Shown: in pieces, positions 10,611 through 22,608 of the stretch
How positions within the stretch are numbered: the first letter of the stretch is position 1
How the letters are laid out: each line of letters begins with the position of its first letter
DNA from: Fasciola hepatica
Lineage: Eukaryota > Platyhelminthes > Trematoda > Plagiorchiida > Fasciolidae
Assembly (NCBI GenBank): GCA_948099385.1
Contig: CANUEZ040000159.1
Coordinates: 7,334,501 to 7,398,500, forward strand
DNA: 64,000 bases
Reading direction: 5' to 3'
Notes under the pieces: model-generated
Seen by the model: the letters and a program-made list of their open reading frames with translations, nothing else
Told to the model about the DNA's origin: nothing
The model's database searches: none
Program-made: the position numbers and the translations under genes

Positions 10611-11249
10611 TGGTGGCGGACGAACATGGAGTAATTCAGGGAGGCTCGCCTACAGATAGAAACATGAATAAACGTGCAAAGACACTGGCGAAAGGTTCAA
10701 AAGGAAAACAGAAAGCCGCACCCGACTTTCGGGGTAGCTCACCGACAGCGTCAGGCAAACAACTGAAGTTGTCGGAAATAGTGTTTATTGAGGACTTTCT
10801 GGGAGATAGACAATGGAAGTGCTGTAAGCAAGCAGAAAAAGAAGCTATATTTGCGAGTGTGGATCATTATTTTTCCAATAGGAATGGATTGGGAGGTATC
10901 AGGGGTCTCCATGCAGCTCACTAATGAACACCATTGTCAACAATTTGCTACCACCTCGGGCGCTGCGCCCGAGACCGAGGCAGGTTTAAATAAAGTGAAT
11001 ATCTATTCACTGAAGCGAATGCGGTGGTGCTATACACTATCGCATGCAGCGTTAGAAATAAACGGAGAAAACTCTCCAAAGCCACTTAGAAGCATAACGC
11101 GTCAATAGTTGCCTTCAATGGAATGTGGTTTTCTAGAGAAGACTGTGCCAGGTTTGATAAATAACTATTTGTCAATCTACAGGCAGGATAGGGAACACGG
11201 TTGCCTTGGAGGAGGGGTAGCCACCTCTTTAGGTCAAGCGCAAACCATC
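10611..11249 (+). repeat. 639-bp segment copied from 33504-34142
   Basis: The sequence matches 33504-34142 base for base as far as I compared, in the same orientation. It begins TGGTGGCGGACG and ends CAAACCATC. Its left join follows the first nine bases of LTR B after TG (TAGCGGTTG), and its right join enters the protease region. It includes the small open frame of 33449-33817 (truncated here) and a perfect 9-bp hairpin at 10955-10973. Confidence 0.9.
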
Positions 11250-12175
11250 GTCTTTTGAACGTAAGGGACATCATTTCAAATAACCTATTCCTTGTAGATA
11301 CCGGTGCCGAAGTGAGCGTCCTCCCCAGAGCGAAAGGCGACAATAGCACGCCGCAGGCCCAAACACTACGCGCTGCCAATGGCACGGCCATCCCAACGTT
11401 TGGCCAGCGGTCGCTCACCTTAAACTTAGATTTGAAGCGTAATTTTCGTTGGGTATTCATCATCGCCGACGTCCCGTACCCAATTCTAGGCATTGACATC
11501 CTGCAGCATTTTGACTTGCTAGTTGATGCACGGCGCCGCAGAGTGGTGGATCGTCAGACCACTCTCGCTGTTGCGGGTCATAATTCGCGAGTGAATCACG
11601 TCACGCCTTTTTACGTTCAACCACCGGCACACGAACATTATAGCGAACTCATCGCCGCCTGCCCGGCCATGTTTCGGCAGGCCGGGCCTCTCCCAGCAGT
11701 GACCACCAGTGTCACTCATCATATCGATACTAAGGGACCCCCAGTGTTCAGTAGGCCGCGTCGGTTAGCACCAGACAAGCTTCGTGTTGCACAGGCCGAA
11801 TTCGAACATATGCTAGAACTGGGTATAATACGCCCTTCTAGTAGCCCTTGGGCTTCTCCCCTTCATATGGTTCCTAAGTCTAGTGGCGACTGGCGACCCT
11901 GTGGTGATTACAGAGCGCTTAACAGAGTCACCGTCCCTGACCGATACCCGATTCCCAATATACAGGATCTTACTTCGTCTTTATCAGGTTGCTCTGTCTT
12001 CAGCCGTATCGATTTAGTTCGTGCGTACAACTACATCCCGATAGCAGAGGCCGATATCCCTAAAACTGCAGTCACTACGCCTTTCGAGCTGTTCGAGTTT
12101 CTGAGAATGCTGCAGCCTAAGCCACAGGAGATGAAAGCTAAAATGGTGCAATTTCTTACCCGTAGGAAGAAGTAA
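11201..12175 (+). pseudogene. protease and partial RT of element B, second copy in U0
   Basis: Residues after the first 15 are the same as in 9590-10555, including DTGA, the truncated RT and the ORF1-derived tail. The first residues come from the copied 639-bp segment. The RT break here (12114/12115) is the true left boundary of unit U1. Confidence 0.88.
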
Positions 12176-12218
12176 GATTATGGGTGGTGGGGAAAAAACG
12201 GCGAGGAAAAGGAAGACC
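12115..12218. other. Start of unit U1: fragment of the ancestral block
   Basis: These bases match the reverse complement of about 38865-38955 and end in AGACC, the target site of element B'. The block continues after the element at 15533. Confidence 0.85.
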
Positions 12219-12525
12219 TGTAGCGGTTGCCATCTTCGTTCATACTTTTACCACGTTTATTGTTTAACTGAACGCTGACTGCCAAGCGCGGTTGCCATTT
12301 GACCGTTTCTCTTGCGCACGCTCTCATGCACGCTCCCAAATACACGCTACTCACTATCTCTCCCAATCGCCTTCTCAATCTCACGGGTCGTGGAGAATAC
12401 TGTTCTGGTTAACATATTTGTGCAGTTCCGCACATTAGAGTAACGTGCAGGTGGTCCACGCAGTACGAAAGACCGAAGCAGGCGTTTACTAAGGAAACCG
12501 CGAAGTAAGGTCTAATCAACCTTAC
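12219..12525 (+). repeat. 5' LTR of B' (U1), 307 bp
   Basis: It runs from TGTAGCGGTTGCC to CCTTAC and is followed at once by TTCGGACACAGCGG of RNase H. It belongs to the sub-type with GCTCTCATGCACGCTCCC, different from the 7944 and 35150 copies. Confidence 0.92.
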
Positions 12526-13098
12526 ACTTCGGACACAGCGGTTGGAGCAGTACTGCAACAGTTCGTAGATGACTCTTGGCAACCTTCAGCATTCTTCTCC
12601 AAGCGCCTACAACCCGCCGAATCTAGGTACAGCACGTTCGGTAGAGAGTTATTAGCCATCTACTTGGGAATCCGTCATTTTCGACATGCACTCGAAGGCC
12701 GTTCGTTCACGGTGTTTACAGACCACAAGCCTTTGGTTTACGCACTGAAGTCAGCTTCGGATCGATACTCACCACGCGAGATTTGCCACTTAGACTTGGT
12801 CTCACAGTTTACTATGGACATACGACACATCTCTGGGGTACTTAATCCCGTCGCCGACGCCTTATCACGCGTACATCAACTAAGTCTGTCACCGATGCCT
12901 AACATCAACCTGGACGCAATGGCACAGGCCCAAACTATGGACCCCGAATTCGAACAACTTCGACAAAGCGGTTCTTTAAGCTTGACGACAGTACCTGTCC
13001 AAACTTCCCAGAATATCATCGTGTGCGATGTGTCACAAGGTCATCTTAGGCCGGTGGTTCCTTCTGCCCACCATTATCCTACTTTCCGGACACTCTAG
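12526..13098 (+). pseudogene. RNase H of B' (U1)
   Basis: The sequence enters RNase H at [11 protein letters not shown] with no upstream RT. It then shows [33 protein letters not shown] and VADALSRV. It stops at TAG 13096-13098, just before the integrase zinc-binding region; U2 has the same stop. The first catalytic Asp region is partly lost at the LTR join. Confidence 0.85.
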
Positions 13099-14652
13099 AA
13101 TCTGGCTCATCCGGGTGTGACTGCCTCGGTGAAACTGATAACTGAGCGTTTTGTTTGGCACAATGTCAAACGAGATGTCCGTCAATGGGCTCGTGCTTGT
13201 CTGCAGTGTCAACGTGTTAAGACCCATAGGCACACTAAGGCGGCGTTAGCCAGGTTCCCAGAACCTGAAACACGTTTTCATCATGTTCACGTTGACCTCG
13301 TAGGACCACTCCCACGTTCGCTTGGGTACGTTTACATACTCACATGCGTGGATCGTTTTACTCGCTGGCCGCAGGCCATCCCTATCCCTCGTCCCACCTC
13401 GGAAGAGGCCGCGAAAGCTTTTCTGACCGGTTGGGTTAGTCATTTCGTGTTACGAACGTTTGAGCAATGCGTAGCCAAATTCGCAACGGATCCCGAAATC
13501 AGAAGGCGATTATCCGTGATAATTCTACGATACTAGATTATCAAAATAAACAATGACATAAACAATATACAAACCTCAATAATACGATCACAAAGTCTCA
13601 ACAACGAGAAACCGAATAGCAGCGTGTGAGCAGACAGCACGTGCGTCACGCAGGTCCTGAACAATGATGTGCCAAAATAGCGCTCTGGGCGCGAACAAAC
13701 AACAATTGGTCCAGAAAAACAACCAGTTCGTAAAGACACGTCAATAGTGTATGGAAATGAGTGATGTTGGGAAAAAACACTGAATCGCGAGGGAAAAAGG
13801 GGGATTTTCCACGACCGGCTGTTACATTTCGGTTGCCCGGCAATAGTGACCACCGATCGCGGTCCACATTTTGACGGCGCTTTCGGCAGCCTACTCGCTA
13901 CGCTCGGTTGCCAACACGTTAAGACGACAGCTTACCACCCTCAGGCCAATGGTATGGTTGAGCGTTTCCACCGGCAATTAAAAGCCGCCCTTCGAGCAAA
14001 CGGTAACCCCCTTTGGAGTGAAACACTACCATTAGCACTCTTAAGCCTGCGTAGTACCGTTAAGGAGGAGTTACACACAACACCGGCCGTACTAGTATAT
14101 GGCTGTACACTTCGTCTGCCTGGGGAGTTGGCAGCCCCCTCACCAACCGTGACTTTCGACTACGGTGACTATGCTCAGTGCCTTACGCAGCGCACGCGAG
14201 TGCTCAAGGCCAGTCCGTCGCGTGAACAACAGTCTACAAGTTATGTCCCAACTGCGTTAGGAACCGCTACTCGTGTATTCCTTCGCGTCGATGGCGTTCG
14301 ATCACCACTACAAGCGCCATACACTGGCCCGTTTCGGGTGATAAAACGTTGGGCAAAGACATTTGTCATAGACATCAACGGACGACACGACACCGTATCT
14401 ATCGATCGTCTCAAGCCTGCCGTCATTGAGTGCGAGCCGCTCGGCCAATTTACACCCGCTCAAGTCGCTCAGTCACCTGCATCGAGCGAGTTACTACTCG
14501 AACCACCCCCAATTACGCCTAGTGAGGACTCGGCAGCTAGTCCATCAGATTCTCCAACCGTACCCGCAACGCGAAGTAGCCGTCGCGGTCGCCAACTACG
14601 AAATCCCGTCCGCTTTGCCGATTTCGTGACGATTTTTACAACCGACTTTTAG
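13099..14652 (+). pseudogene. integrase of B' (U1), interrupted by a solo LTR
   Basis: The zinc-binding end (CLQCQRVK) and first catalytic Asp (HVHVDLVGPLP) are in 13117-13447. The rest (TTDRGPHFDG, HPQANGMVERFHRQ, GPFRV, SIDRLKPAV) resumes at 13832 and runs to TAG at 14650-14652. The break is a 379-bp solo LTR with a 5-bp duplication. The same gene is uninterrupted in U2, so this lesion is specific to U1. Confidence 0.92.
13448..13826. mobile_element. Solo LTR of an unrelated family (LTR C) inside integrase, 379 bp
   Basis: Compared with U2, exactly 384 extra bases are present: 379 bp beginning TGTTACGAAC and ending CTGTTACA, plus a duplicated TTTCG (13443-13447 and 13827-13831). TG...CA ends and a 5-bp duplication are those of an LTR. 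There is no internal region, so it is a solo LTR. No other copy was seen in the window, and the orientation is unknown. Confidence 0.9.
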
Positions 14653-15225
14653 CAATAAGTTGGGAAGTTATCCATGGATTTACCAAATAACAGACCCGTG
14701 AAATTACAATCTGTAGTTATGGTTTCATTTTCTTCTGGTCTCCTAGCGACTCCAACAACACCGAACATCGTTTGTGTGTTGTTATTACGGTCCAACATCC
14801 GCCGGCGCCCTCAGGCGCTATTTTGTTCCAGTTTACCTTGCCCTCTCTCAGACGGATCTAACAAGTCACATCGGCTTCATCCGTAGCCTCGCTGACTCCC
14901 GTGCACGTTCAAGGAGCCAACCGCTCACTGGACAACGGAACGATTGGTCAGCCTGGCACTGGTGACGGCAACTGGACGCCTTTTTGGATGGACCTGACGA
15001 GGCTCCCTCCGGCTTGCATTCGTATGAGACCCCCGGGCGCCAAAACACAGTTGGACCCACGCACATCGGACCTCGAGAGTGCAGGCACCGGTAAACTCAT
15101 CAGCAGTCGTTCGACGTCAACAACAATATAACAGAGAAGCTATGAGGAATTCCTGGACAACCAATAATTCCGGCTTACCATCACGATCGAAGCCCAACTC
15201 CGTCGGACTTCTAAGAGGAGGTCAC
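14653..15225 (+). other. 3' untranslated region and decayed polypurine tract of B' (U1)
   Basis: No coding is recognised. The purine run AAGAGGAGG at 15213-15221 is an altered form of the AGGAGGGGG in U2 (29429-29437). A 15-bp stretch near 14949-14963 is absent from U2. Confidence 0.65.
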
Positions 15226-15532
15226 TATAGCGGTTGCCATCTTCGTTCATACTTTTACCACGTTTATTGTTTAACTGAACGCTGACTGCCAAGCGCGGTT
15301 GCCATTTGACCGTTTCTCTTGCGCACGCTCTCATGCACGCTCCCAAATACACGCTACTCACTATCTCTCTCAATCGCCTTCTCATTCTCACGGGTCGTGG
15401 AGAATACTGTTCTGGTTAACATATTTGTGCAGTGCCGCACATTAGAGTAACGTGCAGGTGGTCCATGCAGTACGAAGGACCGAAGCACGCGTTTACTAAG
15501 GAAACCGCGAAGTAAGGTCTAATCAACCTTAC
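15226..15532 (+). repeat. 3' LTR of B' (U1), 307 bp
   Basis: It starts TATAGCGG (TG changed to TA) and ends CTTAC, followed by the AGACC duplication. The sequence is of the same sub-type as the 5' LTR at 12219. Confidence 0.92.
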
Positions 15533-15537
15533 AGACC

Positions 15538-16049
15538 AATACTATAATGAGTGTGGCTACCAAAGGAAGTCGCGATACTTTCTAGTGACATCCGAGAACT
15601 AACCAAAGGAACGGAAGCCTTGCTGAACGAAAGAAAGCGTTTTTTCCATGAGCTAAACTATCTTCAGGGACAATATGAGTCAGCTTTAGGAAGGCGTGCG
15701 GTTGGTTTGATTGCAGATCTTGGGTGAGGCTTTGATTATAGCATGGTCAAATAAGCACGGTGAGGAGCAACTCTTATTGAAGAAAGGAAGTCTATAAAAG
15801 TGTCCAGACTAGTTGGAAATGTAACGGTGTTCGTGAATTTGAAGAGAAAGAAAGCACGCGTCGAAACAAATAAAACGACCAGCGAATATTCATGACTGAA
15901 CACCGGCGTAGTTTACCAAGATTTGTGAAACTGAGTCAGCGAATTCCAGGTCATCTTTCGTGGGACATTTAGGGGAAGTATATACATTCACTAGCAGAAT
16001 TGAGAGAAAGTTACTCGAAAAATGGGGTTTACTTTCGCGTATTGAAGAG
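15538..16049 (-). pseudogene. Ancestral-block segment with a coiled-coil-like LINE ORF1 fragment
   Basis: The plus strand here mirrors 38338-38860. It contains a short frame with EVAILSSDIRELT and NERKRFFHELNYLQGQ, charged and heptad-like, ending near 15727. I take it as a LINE ORF1 remnant because it lies beside the PHD-like fragment in the inverted copy, but the assignment is tentative. The coding reads on the plus strand here although the neighbouring RT reads on the minus strand. Confidence 0.4.
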
Positions 16050-17395
16050 CTAACGAAAATCGTAGAATTTGTGTCTGTATTTTGCGAACCGTCACGTGGA
16101 TCGCCGCTGTAGCTGCTCGAGTGCCTTGATGTCCCTCACCAAACATGGCCTCCGCGCTTGGACACAGACTTCCAGATGCGATCTCACAAAAGCCTTGTAT
16201 AATGGCAATAGGACCCTGGGTTTCCTAGAGCTGACCGCCCTCCTTAACTGGTGCAGGGCTCTGCGTGCTTTTTGCATTGCTTTCTGGTACTGGCGACTTG
16301 GCTCAAGGTCAGCGCTTACCGTTACCCCTAGATCCAGAGCTTCTGTGGTCTTAGCTAGCTCCTCTCAATTGTCCGGTGGCCTCATATATCGTGTAGACCG
16401 TAGTCCTTTCTCCTTGATGAGATGTTGGCATTTGCTCAAATTAAAGGGAAGATCCCACACCACTGACCGTTGATAAACTTTGTCTAGATCACGCTGAACC
16501 GACGCATCTTCTGGTACTCCTACCACTCTGAAGTCATCCGCGAACGAGAAGCACGGGTTTTCCAACCCATCCGTCAGATCGTCCATGTACTTCAGGAAGA
16601 ACAGGGGTCCCAGGACCGACCCTTGCGGAACGCCACCATGCAGTCTCCCACTGTCCGACAAGCAGCCTTCACTCTCACTTGGAAAACTCTCTTCTTTGGG
16701 CTCCGTACAATCCACTTCTGTATTTTCGCCGTAAGTTGAAACGATTCCACCTTGGCTTCCGGCAGTTTGTGGCTAACCCAATCAAATGCCTTTTGGAGAT
16801 CCAGATAGCAGACTTCCACCCCTTCTCCTCGATCCACTCGACCTCATCCAAGAAACTTATTATGTTGTAGAGACAAGAGCGCCTGTGCCAGAACCCATGC
16901 TGGTTGCCAGTCACCAGCATGTTCCTCTCTAAATGCCTCACTATTCTGTCTCGTAGTACTCTCTCGTGAGTTTTGAGCGCCACTGACGTCAAGTTATTCG
17001 GCCTGTAACTGGTACATGTTCCTCTTTCTCCACCTTCATAAACGGGAGTGATGATCGATACAAGCCGGTTTTTATGTAGCACACTGTTGTCTAGTGATGT
17101 ATTGAACAGCTTCTCGCCCATCTGTTAGACACAGGCCACAAGGCTGATCCGGCTACATCATTCAGTGTCCTATACAGGGTTCAACCGAATGAGTCAAGAT
17201 CAGTCAGATATAGAACACTAGCGACGGCTGAGGCAATCAGCATCCGGCTACTGGGGCTCAAGCTTTGTTCGCAAAAGAAGCTGGTCCAAGCACTTGAACT
17301 TCCGTGGCCGAAGGTCGATGACGTGATGCTCGAATGTGATGCCGATCCAAGCCTCTGAAGACCACAAGTGATTTTACCATGTCCCCTGCTCATCT
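16050..17395 (-). pseudogene. CR1-like LINE reverse transcriptase relic, unit U1 copy
   Basis: Same relic as at 1-1160, here with its C-terminal thumb region (16092-16277, KARRALHQLRRAVSSRKP and RSHLEVCVQ). The FADD box lies near 16533-16544. Pieces are in several frames: 16675-17121, 16592-16837 and 16365-16715. It is flanked by element B' on one side and element A on the other. Confidence 0.85.
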
Positions 17396-17519
17396 ATCGA
17401 TTAGTCGGCTAATCAATCGAGTGACTGACTGACTGATTGACTAACTGATTAAATTTGTCCTTTTCCTTCCCTTATTTTGTTTCATATAAATGTGATTGTA
17501 ATTGGATTGAGAATGAAAT

Positions 17520-17788
17520 TGTAGTGCTACCAATAAAGCACTCGATGACGAAGACTAACAAATTTGTTTATTTGAACAATGACCGTTTTTGGTGGCGCCA
17601 CTTGCTCCGCCTTTGTTCGTCATCTGCACGCCGTTGCGCTCCTCCAATGCACACGTTGTCCCGCTCCAGCGTTTTGAGTTCTGCTTTGCGCGCTGCCGAG
17701 TATATTCGCTAACGTGTCACATACCGAGGACCACGGGCTATAGACTCTATACGGGAGCAGATCCTGACTTAACTGAGATTAATCCTAA
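17520..17788 (+). repeat. 5' LTR of element A (U1)
   Basis: This 269-bp LTR matches 1285-1553, with AATAAA at 17532-17537 and the primer site starting at 17791. Confidence 0.92.
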
Positions 17789-18011
17789 ACTGGTGAGCCC
17801 GAACAACAAATTAATTCTCGAAGGACATTCGTAAGTCCCTCATTCACATTTATTCGTTTACATATACACTTTTCCGATATATAAACGGTAAATTCCGGAT
17901 ATCAGTTACCATATCCCTGATATATATTTTCTCATATCCATGTTATAAGTGTTTCACTTTTGCTGCACTGACCTCTTTATATCATTTTACATTTGATATA
18001 CCATTGCAACT

Positions 18012-18833
18012 ATGGCTAGCAACGACCGTAAACCTGACCCGGAACCGTCCGTTTCGACAGTCTTCCTAGCCGTCCCTCAGTTTTTTATTGATGACCTTCA
18101 ACTCTGGTTTCATATGTTGGAGGCAGAGTTTGAATTACATAGAATTACAAGCGAACGAACCCGTTACTTGTGGACTATCGGTCGCCTTCCCCGTGACGTT
18201 GCTACTCAGATACGCGACGTAATATTTAATAACAGTTCTTACACAGCAGTCAAAGACGCGGTAATCTCTTGTTTTCTACCGTCAGAGTCGTTCAGACTAA
18301 AACGGCTGACCCAAGGGACAGAGTTAGGTAGCAAGAAGCCCTCTGCATAACTGAGAGAAATGCAGCAGCTGGCAGGGCAACTTTTAGAGGAAAACGTCCT
18401 TAAAGAGTTGTGGGTACAGCGTCTACCACCCAACATTCAAGCACTGCTCGAGGTTTCCAGCCACCTTAAGCTCACAGAAGCGGCTAAACTAGCGGACGGT
18501 ATTATGGACCGGTACCATCTACAAATTACCGCCGTAACAAACTCGAGCAGCCCCCAGACCACAGCTCCCACCGTAGGAACACACTCCGAGGACACGCTGA
18601 TAGCTGCTTTCGAGCGGGCTTTCAGACGTTTTTCCTCTCCTGGTTGTTCTCACCGTAGAAACCATATAGCTTATCACAACTCTGACCGACGTGAACGTCT
18701 CAGAAGCCTATCCCCTGACCGCCTGGTTAACCCATCTCGATCAACGTACTGTCGATACCACAAACGGTTTGGGGAGAAGGCCCGGCGCTGCGAAGCCCGT
18801 TGCACCTTCCCAGGTGCCAAACAGGGAAACTAA
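18012..18833 (+). pseudogene. gag of element A (U1)
   Basis: Matches the U0 gag including the internal TAA (18348-18350) and the intact CX2HX9CX3C box near its end. Open parts are 18012-18350 and 18360-18833. Confidence 0.88.
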
Positions 18834-20779
18834 TATCCCGACGCGTTCCGACGACTAACGCGGTCGGCAGCCATAATAGCAGTCGTCTGTTGCATGTTTG
18901 AGATTTAGTTTCCAATAGTCTGTTCCTAATTGACACCGGTGCAGCAGTAAGTGTCATTCCAAAGGAGGCAGGTGATACAACGAACCCGTCAGTCCAACAA
19001 CTCCGTGTTGCCAATGGCACTCTTATTGCTACTTACGGCCGTAAGTCACTCACGCTCAACTTAGGACTACGTCGCACCTTCCGCTGGGTGTTCATAGTAG
19101 CAGACGTCCCTTATCCCATACTAGGCATCGATTTCCTTGACCATTTCGACCTCCTGATCGATGCACGAGGCCGGAGAGTTGTCGACCGGCAGACTTCTCT
19201 TTCCGTAACCGGTTCGTATTCCTCCGTGAATCACATCATGCCCCTATACATCGAACCGCAGGCCGAACACCCGTACGCAGACCTACTTTCAGCTTACCCG
19301 GCAATGCTAAGACAATCTGGCCCCCTTCCCGCGGTGACCACTAACGTTACCCACCATATTGTCACTAAAGGACCCCCAGCATTTAGCCGACCACGTCGCT
19401 TGACCTTAGACAAGCTCCGCGTAGCACAGGCTGAGTTTGAACACATGCTAGAATTAGGCATAATACGCCCGTCCAGTAGCCCTTGGGCCTCGCCCCTTCA
19501 CATGGTTCCTAAACCTAATGGCGATTGGCGCCCCTGCGGTGACTACAGGGCCCTCAACCAGGCTACTGTCCCGGACAGGTACCCCATTCCACATATTCAA
19601 GATCTTACTTCTACCCTGTCTGGTTGTTCTGTTTTCAGCAGAATCGACCTCGTCAGAGCCTACCACCAAATCCCAGTAGCAGAGGCTGACATCCCTAAAA
19701 CCGCTTTCACAACTCCATTCGGACTATTCGAGTTTTTGCGCATGCCTTTTGGGCTCAGCAATGCAGCCCAAACCTTTCAAAGGTTTATGCATGAGGCAAC
19801 ACGCGGTTTGAAGAATGTCTACGTGTACTTAGGCGATATTTTGGTGGCAAGTTCTTCAAAAGAGGAGCATATGACACACCTGCATGCTCTTTTTGAGCGC
19901 TTTAGCCAACACGGTGTAACTATTAACCCTAAAAAGTGCGAATTAGGTAGGACGACCATCACGCTCCCAGGTCACGAAATCTCAGCCTCAGGCATACAGC
20001 CCCTACTTGACAAGGTGGCGGCAATTCGCGACTATCCTGAGCCTCACTCTTACCGACAGTTGCGCCAATTTTCTGGTCTGGTTAACATTTATCGCCACTT
20101 TATCCCACACTGCGCCGAAATAATGCAGCCTTTAACAGACCTTTTACGTGGAGGTAAGCGGAAATTCATTTTTCCCGACACGGCGCAGGCAGCTTTTACT
20201 TTGATCAAGGATGCTATCGCCAACATAGCACTCCTTGCACATCCCGATCCTTCCGCTCCCCTGGCATTGGGAACAGATGCTTTGGACACGGCTGGTGGAG
20301 CAGTGTTGCAGCAGTTCGTCAACAAGTCATGGCAACCAATAGCTTTCTTCTCCAAACGTCTCCAGCCTGCGGAATCCCGATATAGTACGTTCAGCAGAGA
20401 ACTGCTGGCAATCTATTTGGGTATCCGACACTTCCGGCACACACTCGAGGGCCAATTGTTCACAGTGTTTACAGATCATAAACCACTAGCTTACGCCCTC
20501 CAGTCAGCTTCTGACCGATATTCGCCACGCGAGATTTGCCACTTAGACTATGTTTCGCAGTTTACTACGGACATTCGACACGTCTCTGGGGCACACAATC
20601 CCGTAGCAGACGCACTCTCACGCGTCCACAATATCGACTACCCACTACCCATGGGCATAGACCTAGAAGCAATCGCCGCAGCCCAAACGACAGATCCTGA
20701 GGTAGAGCAACTCAGACACAACAACTCCCTGCACCTTGTGGCAGTGGCGCTTCCAACTTCGGACGTAACTATCATTTGA
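18834..20779 (+). pseudogene. protease, RT and RNase H of element A (U1)
   Basis: Protease DTG is at 18932-18940 and the open stretch runs 19088-20779. It has the same YLGD catalytic lesion as U0. One substitution distinguishes it: RNase H DTAVGAVL has become DTAGGAVL (base 20294). It ends at the same TGA in place of Cys. Confidence 0.92.
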
Positions 20780-22027
20780 GATGTGTCACAAGGTCAACCC
20801 CGACCACTAGTTCCTGCCAAATTTTCGCCGACAAGATTTACCAGCCTCCACAACTTATCGCACCCTGGGGTAACCGCCTCAGTGAAACTAGTCACCGAGC
20901 GATTCGTCTGGCCTTGCGTCAAACGTGACGTACGTCTTAGGGCTCGTGCTTGTCTCCAGTGCCAACGAGTTAAGATACATCGTCACATCAAATCCACGTT
21001 AGGCACATTCTGCGAACCGGACGCACGCTTTCATCATGTGCATGTGGATCTCGTGGGGCCACTTCCGCCATCCAATGGCTGCGTCTACATCCTCACTTGC
21101 GTAGATCGTTTCACTCGCTGGCCACAGGCCATACCTATTCCTCGCCCAACCTCAGAGGAAGCTGCAAAAGCATTTCTAACCGGTTGGGTGAGTCAGTTCG
21201 GTTGCCCTGCTATCGTGACCACTGATCGCGGTTCTCATTTCGACGGCGCCTTCCACGAGCTGCTGAACGCATTTGGTTGTCGACACAACAAGACGACGGC
21301 CTATCATCCTCAGGCCAATGGCATGGTGGAACGATTCCATCGCCAGCTGGAAGCTGCCCTTCGTGCTCGTGATAATCCATTATGGAGTGAAGTTTTGCCG
21401 ATCGTTCTCTTAGGACTGCGTAACACCGTTTAAGCCGAAATGGGTGTTACGGCGGCTGAACTGGTTTATGGTTGCACACTACGACTTCCAGGTGAGTTGG
21501 TTTCTCCATTACCACCTATGAGTTTTAATTACGGGGATTACGCAAAACGGCTGTCGCACCAAATGCGGGTGATAAAGCCCACCCCACCACGAGAACAAAC
21601 CCTGAGCAACTACATACCTACCGCTCTAGCTACCGCCAGCCATGTGTTTATTCGAGTAGATGCAGTGCGATCACCACTGCAGGCGGCTTACTCTGGCCCG
21701 TTCCGCGTCGTCCAGCGGAAGGAAAAGAAATACGTGGTGGACATCGATGGCAGGAAGGAGACCATCAGCATAGACCGCCTCAAACCAGCCTTCATCGAGG
21801 CAGAACCCACCTCGAACAACCCTCTCAGTGTCCCTACCTGCCCACAACCTTCGGTTGGTCGTCCCGAGTCGGCCCCTGTTACTCCCACTAACGACCCCTC
21901 GTTATCTGTTGCAACACCAAAATCCACGAAAGACACAGCTGCACCGGTCAACAGGAGAAATCGACGCGGCCGCGAGCTGCGACAGCCAACGAGGTTTTCT
22001 GAATATGTAACAGTTGTATATATTTAA
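20780..22027 (+). pseudogene. integrase of element A (U1)
   Basis: Less damaged than U0. Reading is open from 20783 (SQGQPRPLVPA) through the zinc-binding HLSHPGV and CLQCQRVK to the catalytic Asp, Asp and Glu, ending at TAA 21431-21433. It resumes at 21440 and runs to 22027 with the GPY/F motif. The one-base shift and Trp-to-Cys change of U0 are absent here. Confidence 0.92.
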
Positions 22028-22608
22028 GTACTCTTCATATTCAACTTGTACATAGTCCTATTATGCATGAATGCACGACCACGTGGTGATCACGACAAGG
22101 GTGGCGGCAGCCTGTATTGCGCCGGTATGTCCCCCTCAGTCGAATATCCGATCGCGCCTCGAGGCGCAGCTTCCTTGTGTTTCTTTCCTTCCAGCTCGTC
22201 CCGTCAGACAGAACCACATGGAATTCCAGGATCTCGCATGGCTCCAACACATGGCTCACTGGATCGCGACTGAACTCATTTGACGCCGGACGCTGGCTCG
22301 CTTACGAAGGCAATGACAACCACAGGGACACGGAATTTTGGGACATGCCGACAACGACAAACCCTACAATACAACCACCACTGCCAGGTCACAAACAGGA
22401 TCTACCCCGGTCGGATAACACTTTGAGGAGGACGCAATTTTGCGATCGACGCACAGCGACCAGTGTGAGTCATGGAGAACGGCTTGTGCTGGCTTCGCTG
22501 TTGTGTTCGACCGCGACGGGAGGCATGGAAAACGTCTCTCGCCACCGAATCCGACGTACCCATCACGGGTCGAAGCCCAACTGCGTCGGCCTTCTAGGGG
22601 GAGACCCC
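22028..22608 (+). other. 3' untranslated region and polypurine tract of element A (U1)
   Basis: As in U0, with the polypurine run AGGGGGAGA at 22596-22604. No coding is recognised. Confidence 0.65.

Larger units (their letters stand above)
9628..12229 (+). repeat. 1,620-bp tandem duplication specific to U0
   Basis: Bases 9628-10609 recur at 11248-12229 (982 bp), with one difference noticed (near 10584 versus 12204). The copies are separated by a 639-bp segment from elsewhere in the window (10611-11249). U1 has only one copy. The joins show only a few shared bases. Confidence 0.9.
12219..15532 (+). mobile_element. Internally deleted Ty3/gypsy element B' (U1) with target duplication AGACC
   Basis: Two 307-bp LTRs flank RNase H and integrase, but there is no primer site, gag, protease or RT: the 5' LTR runs directly into RNase H. 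Perfect 5-bp duplications AGACC lie at 12214-12218 and 15533-15537. The inverted block at 38860-38870 has the same site unoccupied. A solo LTR interrupts the integrase. Confidence 0.93.
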
